Below are positions 57,857-64,000 of a stretch of 64,000 bases of DNA, in pieces. The position numbers and the translations under genes were made by a program. This DNA is from Sphingomicrobium sp. (GTDB taxonomy: Bacteria > Pseudomonadota > Alphaproteobacteria > Sphingomonadales > Sphingomonadaceae): the NCBI GenBank assembly GCA_036563485.1, contig DATCMI010000001.1:248001-312000 (forward strand), written 5' to 3'. The notes below the pieces were generated by a model that was not told the origin of the DNA, made no database searches, and saw only the letters and a list, made by a program, of their open reading frames with translations. How positions within the stretch are numbered: position 1 is the stretch's first letter; the number at the start of each line of letters is the position of its first letter.

Positions 57857-59220
57857 GTGGCATCAGTCGCCGAGCAAGCCGCGCCGCAGGTCAAGCGGCG
57901 GCGGTATTTTCCGGTCAGGATCAAGTTCGCAATCGCGGTCGCGGTTGCACTTGCCTGGACGATGCTCAGCGTCTGGCTGTCGCAGGTCTGGGTCGACGAG
58001 CTCGGCGCCGCCACGCACCCGTTGTTCGCGCTCTTCGCCATTACGTTCATCGCCTACGTCCCCGGCTTCATGAACGCCTTTCTGGTGACGACCTTGCTGC
58101 TCGACCGCCGCCCGCGCCGGCACGTGCTCTCCGAATATCCCGGCGTTACAGTGCTGATCGCCGCCTACAACGAAGCCGACGCCATCGCCGACACCATCGA
58201 TAGCGCCGCCCACGAGGAATATCCCGGACCGCTCGAGATTCTGGTTCTGAACGACGGCTCGAAGGACAACACGTCGCCGTCGCTGAGGAGGCCAAGCGCA
58301 ACCTGCGGGCCCTGCCGAACGTCACCGTCCGGATCATCGACTACAAGGTGAACCGCGGGAAGGCGGCCGTGCTCAATGCTGGGCTGCTCGAGGCAAAGCA
58401 CGAGCTGATCGTCACCATCGATGGCGACACCCGGCTGAAGCCGGACGCCTTGAGCTACATCGTCGAGCGGCTGATGTCCGACCCGCAAGGTACGGTCGCG
58501 GTCGCGGGCGCCGTGCTGGTCCGCAATTCGCGCGCCAACCTCATGACCGGCGCGCAGGAATGGGATTATTTCCACGGCATCGCCGCCGTGAAGCGCATGC
58601 AGAGCATGTACCACGGCACGCTCGTCGCTCAGGGCGCCTTCTCCATTTACCAGAAGTCGGCGCTGCTCGAAGTCGGCGGCTGGCCGGAATGCGTCGGCGA
58701 GGACATCGTCCTCACCTGGGGACTGCTGAAGAAAGGCCACGGGATCGGCTACGCCGAAGACGCGATCGTCTTCACCAATGCGCCGACGACCTTCAAGCAG
58801 TTCGCGCTTCAGCGGAAACGCTGGTCGCGCGGGCTGATCGAGGCCCTGCACCACCACGAAGACCTGCTGTTCGTGCCGCGGCTGAGCGTCATGTTCATCT
58901 GCTGGAACCTGCTCTTCCTGCCGCTCGACCTCGTCTACACCTTGATCTTCATCCCGGGCGTGATCGCGGCCATCTTCTTCCAGATCTACTGGATTGCCGG
59001 GCCAATGACTCTCGCCGTGCTGCCGCTCGCGGGATTCTGGAACCTGGTCATCTACCGGATCCAGAGCCGGATGATGACGGCGCAAAATCTCAAGGTGCGA
59101 CACAATCCCGGCGGACTGTTTTTCTATCTGCTCGTTTATACGATCCTCATGCAGCCGGTGTGCGTATGGGGCTATTGGTCCGAGCTTCTGGGACTGACGA
59201 AGAAATGGGGGACCAAGTGA
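57857..59220 (+). pseudogene. Processive GT2 glycosyltransferase gene with a one-base frameshift
   Basis: Family 2 membrane glycosyltransferase of the hyaluronan/poly-N-acetylglucosamine/cellulose type. The first part (from GTG 57857) has two hydrophobic segments, then TVLIAAYNEADAIADTI and LEILVLNDGSKDNT. At about 58272 the frame is lost by one missing base; the next frame resumes VAVAEEAKRNLRALPNVTV, then DGDTRLKPDAL, GEDIVLTWGLLKKG and QRKRWSRGLIEAL, and three hydrophobic segments. All catalytic motifs are present on the two pieces. Likely an indel or a sequencing error. The TGA of the second piece overlaps the next gene's ATG. Confidence 0.85.
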
Positions 59221-60128
59221 TGCGGGTGTCGGTCTTGCTCGGATGCGCCGCGGCGCTGTTTGCCGCTCCCGCCATGGCGGCAGACGAGCCCCGGCGCGGC
59301 GCGGTTGGCAGCGACCTTTTCTTCTCGACGGATGCGGAGGACACCAGTGTCATCAGGGCCGGTCTCAACCTCGACTTCGTTCACGAGGGGCCGGAGAAAT
59401 ATTATGGCGTTCGCGTCGAGAAAGCCTGGTTCGAGCCGCTAGGCGGTGAGCGCGAAGGGCGCACGCGCGTCTATCTCCGCGCAGCCGACGATAAGGGCCC
59501 GTGGAAATGGAATGCGACCATCGGCACGGACGGTGACACGGTGCTCGGTTCTGCCACGATTCACGACGAAGCGAAGTTCAGGAAGGAGCTCTTCATCGAG
59601 CGCGAGATCCTGGAAACGCCGCTCGGGCTGAAGCGCGGGATCTACTATACCTTCCTGGGCGCGGCGATCGACCTGCCGGCTGACGACCGCAACGTCGTGA
59701 CGTTGGTCGGCGGCGTCCAGAAGTTCACCGGCGACAATGTGCGCACGCACCTGCGCGCGACCGCCGTCCACGTTTTCAACCCGGACCAGGGACTAAGCGT
59801 CCAGCTGCGCACCCGTTACTTCCACAACAGCGATCCGCGGGAGTTCGATTATTATTCGCCGCGCTGGTATGTGTCGGCAGTGCCGGTCCTTCAGATCCGC
59901 CGGTTCACGGCTTCAGGTTGGCGCTATCTGTTGGCGGGCGGCGTGGGCGTTCAAAGGGATGCCGACACCGACTGGCGCCGGTCCAGCTATTTCAATGCAC
60001 AGGTGAGCACGCCGGTTCGCCGCGCCTGGTCGGGCAATGCGTCGCTACTGTTCAGCGAAACGCCGACCACAAGCGGGCAGTCGTACAATTACCTGCAATT
60101 GACGTTCGGAGTAAGCCGGGCCTTCTAG
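59220..60128 (+). CDS. Outer-membrane beta-barrel partner of the glycosyltransferase
   Basis: A 302-residue protein with a signal peptide ending near APAMAADEPR. The mature part is a series of alternating strands (FFSTDAEDTSVIRAGLNLDF, RTRVYLRAADDKGPWKWNAT, SVQLRTRYFHN) ending in Phe (LQLTFGVSRAF), the mark of an outer-membrane barrel. The ATG overlaps the stop of the GT2 gene, so the pair is coupled. It probably exports or secures a polysaccharide, as PgaA/YaiO-like porins do. Confidence 0.75.
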   Translation: MRVSVLLGCAAALFAAPAMAADEPRRGAVGSDLFFSTDAEDTSVIRAGLNLDFVHEGPEKYYGVRVEKAWFEPLGGEREGRTRVYLRAADDKGPWKWNATIGTDGDTVLGSATIHDEAKFRKELFIEREILETPLGLKRGIYYTFLGAAIDLPADDRNVVTLVGGVQKFTGDNVRTHLRATAVHVFNPDQGLSVQLRTRYFHNSDPREFDYYSPRWYVSAVPVLQIRRFTASGWRYLLAGGVGVQRDADTDWRRSSYFNAQVSTPVRRAWSGNASLLFSETPTTSGQSYNYLQLTFGVSRAF

Positions 60129-60349
60129 AGACGGAGCGACGGGAACTCGTCGTGGACGAGTTCGGCGGCATAGCGATCGCCGGAGAGGTCGCGGAACATC
60201 TCGCTCGTTAGTGCAATTGCCCCGACGGTCGCGGCGACGGCGACGAATGCCAGCGGCACCACGCGCCACGGCTTCGACTGCCGTTCGAAGGTCGCGCTTC
60301 CGCCTGAGCGACGTGTGTTAACACGCTCTTTTGATTGAATATTCGGCAC
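60125..60349 (-). CDS. Hypothetical single-pass membrane protein
   Basis: A 74-residue protein: basic start MPNIQSKERVNTRRSGG, one hydrophobic segment VVPLAFVAVAATVGAIALTS, and an acidic end. The start is GTG at 60349. It converges with the barrel gene, overlapping by four bases. No family recognised. Confidence 0.5.
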   Translation of the reverse strand: MPNIQSKERVNTRRSGGSATFERQSKPWRVVPLAFVAVAATVGAIALTSEMFRDLSGDRYAAELVHDEFPSLRL

Positions 60350-60393
60350 GCGATAGACAATGCCGAACAGCTATGTTTGTTCCAAGCTGGACT

Positions 60394-60975
60394 TTAGGCG
60401 AGACGAGCCATCAGCAGGTCGAAGACGGCCGGATGGATCATCCGTTCGAACCTCAACCCTGCGGTCGGACCCTCGATCCAGCACACTTCCGCCTCAAGCG
60501 TTTCGAGCCCTTCGAACTTGACCAGCACATGCTCTTCGACCCGCGGCCGGTCGACAAGTTCGAGGCGGCAGCCGCTCGGTGACAGGTCGTAGATGCGCAC
60601 CCGAAAGTTGGAATTGCCGAGGCGGCGCATCGACACTTCGGCCGTTAGCGGCGTGCGGCTGTGGCGGCGCGGCCAATGTTGCTTCGCGACGGGCTCTTCG
60701 GCCTTGAACACCAGCCCCGCGCGGCCGCCTCGACACCAGCGCACTTCAGCGTCGATCGCGCCGCGCTGCATGACCGAAAGCTTGATCTTCTCACCGGCGG
60801 CGAGTTCGGCCGGAGTCTCGATGCCGCAGCCTTCGTACGACAGGTCGAGAAGGAGAACCTCGACGTTCGAGCCGTCCTCGCGGACCGCGTAGCCGCGCAG
60901 GCTGACCGGGCGACGTTCACGCCGCTCGACCGGTGTCTCGCCCAGCCTTTCCGCTGCCGCCGATTTCCCGTTCAC
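60394..60975 (-). CDS. Tandem PilZ-domain protein
   Basis: A 193-residue protein with two PilZ domains. The first has RRERRPVSLRGYAVRED, LDLSYEGCGIETP and KIKLSVM; the second has PRRHSRTPLTAEVSMRR, YDLSPSGCRLELV and HVLVKFEGL. The RxxxR and D/NxSxxG binding motifs for cyclic di-GMP are complete in the first (RRERR, DLSYEG) and nearly complete in the second (RRHSR, DLSPSG). It may regulate the nearby polysaccharide synthase pair. Confidence 0.85.
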   Translation of the reverse strand: MNGKSAAAERLGETPVERRERRPVSLRGYAVREDGSNVEVLLLDLSYEGCGIETPAELAAGEKIKLSVMQRGAIDAEVRWCRGGRAGLVFKAEEPVAKQHWPRRHSRTPLTAEVSMRRLGNSNFRVRIYDLSPSGCRLELVDRPRVEEHVLVKFEGLETLEAEVCWIEGPTAGLRFERMIHPAVFDLLMARLA

Positions 60976-61055
60976 ACTTCAGCCCCCTGCCTGTGCCGCT
61001 ACAGGCTGTCCCACGACGCCGTTTACTGCTCGCTCGTAAACAGATGTTTAACGGA

Positions 61056-61571
61056 TCAGCGCATCTCTGCGTTCGGGGTAATTACCGCGCAGGCGATCCG
61101 CCCGCCGCTGTTGCCGCTCGGATCCGTCCGATAGTCGTCGGCCGTCGCATGAAGGACAAGCGCGGCTCCGTCCGCATCGAGCAGGCTCGCCATGGTAGCG
61201 CCCGGAAGCGTGACCGTCGCCGTCAGCGCACCGTTCGCGGCGACATCCACGTTCGGCAGGTCACCAGCGTGCGGCCCTTCCGGATTGTTCATCCCATGCT
61301 TGTGCGCGGTTGGGTTCCAGTGCCCGCCGGCGCTGGCGAAATCGGGCACCTGGCACTGACCGACCGAATGGACGTGAAGCCCATGGATTCCGTGCGGCAG
61401 GCCGGCGGCATTAATGCGGAAACTCACACCGCCCGCGCTCTGCCAGGCGACGACGCTGCCGATCGACTGGCCCGAGGAATTGACGAGCGCCATCGGTGCG
61501 CCCCCAGTCGGCTCGAGAGTGACGCATCCGGCAAGCAAGGCCGACGCGGCAATTGCAATCATTGTACGCAT
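61056..61571 (-). CDS. sodC: Cu/Zn superoxide dismutase lipoprotein
   Basis: A 171-residue periplasmic enzyme that converts superoxide. The lipoprotein signal MRTMIAIAASALLAGC ends in the lipidated Cys. The metal-binding set is visible: GLHVHSVGQC near 65, GGHWNPTAHKHG near 83, PHAGDLPNV near 100 and ALVLHATADDY near 137, followed by GGRIACAVI with the second disulfide Cys. It is followed 14 bases later by the carboxylase gene on the same strand. Confidence 0.92.
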   Translation of the reverse strand: MRTMIAIAASALLAGCVTLEPTGGAPMALVNSSGQSIGSVVAWQSAGGVSFRINAAGLPHGIHGLHVHSVGQCQVPDFASAGGHWNPTAHKHGMNNPEGPHAGDLPNVDVAANGALTATVTLPGATMASLLDADGAALVLHATADDYRTDPSGNSGGRIACAVITPNAEMR

Positions 61572-61585
61572 GCCAGGAAAACCCC

Positions 61586-63454
<1,869 letters not shown>

Positions 63455-63658
63455 GCGCGCAAGGTCACAAAGTTCGCGCCCGAACCGCCGTTTTCGAGCC
63501 CGGCTGCTAGAGCCGAATACAAGCCAGCCTGTGACCTTCGCCAGAGGAGGGGCAGGATATTCATGCTGTCATCCTTATGTGCATCGATGCCGTGTAGGAC
63601 AGCGTTTTCGCGCCTTCGTCGCTGAACCGTCGGCCACCCGCGACGTCGACCTAATCCA

Positions 63659-64000
63659 TCACTTCGGGCAGCCGGTCTTTTCGACCGTGAAGCTGAGATT
63701 GACGATCCGCCATTTGCCGGCGAGCCGCGCGAGATCGAAATGGTCGTAGCCGCAATGCGAGAATTTCCCGTCAATATGGAAGGTGTAGGCCGACCAGACG
63801 GATGCCATGTTGCCGCGGATCCGAACTTCCGGATTTTGCATGCGCTCGTCGAGACGCTCCTTGCCTTGGCCGAGGTCAGTGACCCAGGCCGGCCAGCTGT
63901 CGGTAAACGACTGCGCCTTTCCGGCGCGTTCGCCATGACCGCTGATGCTGCCCTTGGCGACGACGAGATCGAGGATCTTCTTCTGGTCGCGCGCGGCGAG
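63659..64000 (-). CDS. NTF2-like (SnoaL-type) protein, truncated at the window edge
   Basis: The 3' end of a gene that starts beyond position 64000; 113 codons are visible. The frame has HGERAGKAQSFTDSWPAW, then NPEVRIRGNMASVWSAYTFH and HFDLARLAGKWRIVNLSFTV, a curved sheet and helix pattern of nuclear transport factor 2-like proteins. The function is unknown; such proteins often act as small enzymes or binding proteins. Confidence 0.7.
   Translation of the reverse strand, partial: LAARDQKKILDLVVAKGSISGHGERAGKAQSFTDSWPAWVTDLGQGKERLDERMQNPEVRIRGNMASVWSAYTFHIDGKFSHCGYDHFDLARLAGKWRIVNLSFTVEKTGCPK

Noticed and set aside
58265-58280. Programmed frameshift in the GT2 gene
   Set aside because: There is no slippery heptamer or downstream structure; a missing C explains it simply.

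Overview
The window looks like chromosomal DNA of a high-GC alphaproteobacterium, most likely Sphingomonadales (Sphingomonas or a close relative). The evidence is a CpdR response regulator, a DUF1013/TrcR-type regulator, a SapC protein, an HWE-family sensor kinase, a TonB-dependent receptor paired with a tryptophan-halogenase-like flavoprotein, DUF3606 small proteins, and a GAAC-N7-GAAC (alphaproteobacterial LexA) box in front of uvrA. No rRNA, CRISPR array, integrase or transposase was seen. One tRNA, tRNA-Val(GAC), is present.

0-15 kb: a methyltransferase tail and a polysaccharide pyruvyl transferase/FrhB-like pair (surface polysaccharide) are followed by a glycan-use block. This block has a MalK-F-G-E type ABC importer in one overlapping operon, a TonB-dependent receptor with a proline-rich tail, a halogenase-like flavoprotein, a minus-strand pair of DUF2961/GH172 and GH43 enzymes, and a divergent second GH43. 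It suggests uptake and trimming of an arabinofuranose- or fructofuranose-containing glycan.

15-46 kb: mostly housekeeping genes. In order: tRNA-Val; an ABC-2 exporter; a DUF2975/HTH pair; cpdR; N-formylglutamate amidohydrolase; SapC; a DEAD-box helicase; a YghU-type enzyme; tgt, sulfotransferase and queA; a PPIase-coaD-polyprenyl synthase-xseB operon; trcR; a quinone oxidoreductase; clpA; a methyltransferase broken by an in-frame TAG; M28 peptidase; CinA; GST; a PAS/HWE kinase; Bax inhibitor-1-like protein; NUDIX and ThpR; L,D-transpeptidase; and M13 peptidase.

46.4-53.4 kb: the most unusual part. uvrA is intact and carries a LexA box, but lower-GC accessory DNA flanks it on both sides. On the left is a divergent, overlapping three-gene operon of unknown function that shares uvrA's 120-bp LexA-box intergenic region. 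On the right is a diverged second copy of the uvrA 3' tail behind a palindromic repeat. After that come a DGQHR (DndB-like) gene overlapping a small GIY-YIG-like gene, and a convergent DUF3606 gene overlapping a predicted TIR/nucleoside-deoxyribosyltransferase-like gene. This is the best candidate here for an undescribed defence or DNA-stress cassette.

53.5-64 kb: a run of very small, charged or disordered proteins (including a second DUF3606 protein), a secreted protein with seven QPYA repeats, and a large nested inverted repeat. Then come a processive GT2 polysaccharide synthase broken by a one-base frameshift with its overlapping outer-membrane partner, a tandem PilZ protein, a Cu/Zn superoxide dismutase lipoprotein, a biotin-dependent acyl-CoA carboxylase alpha subunit, and a truncated NTF2-like protein at the window edge.

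Base composition was judged by eye, and family calls are from recalled motifs, not database searches.
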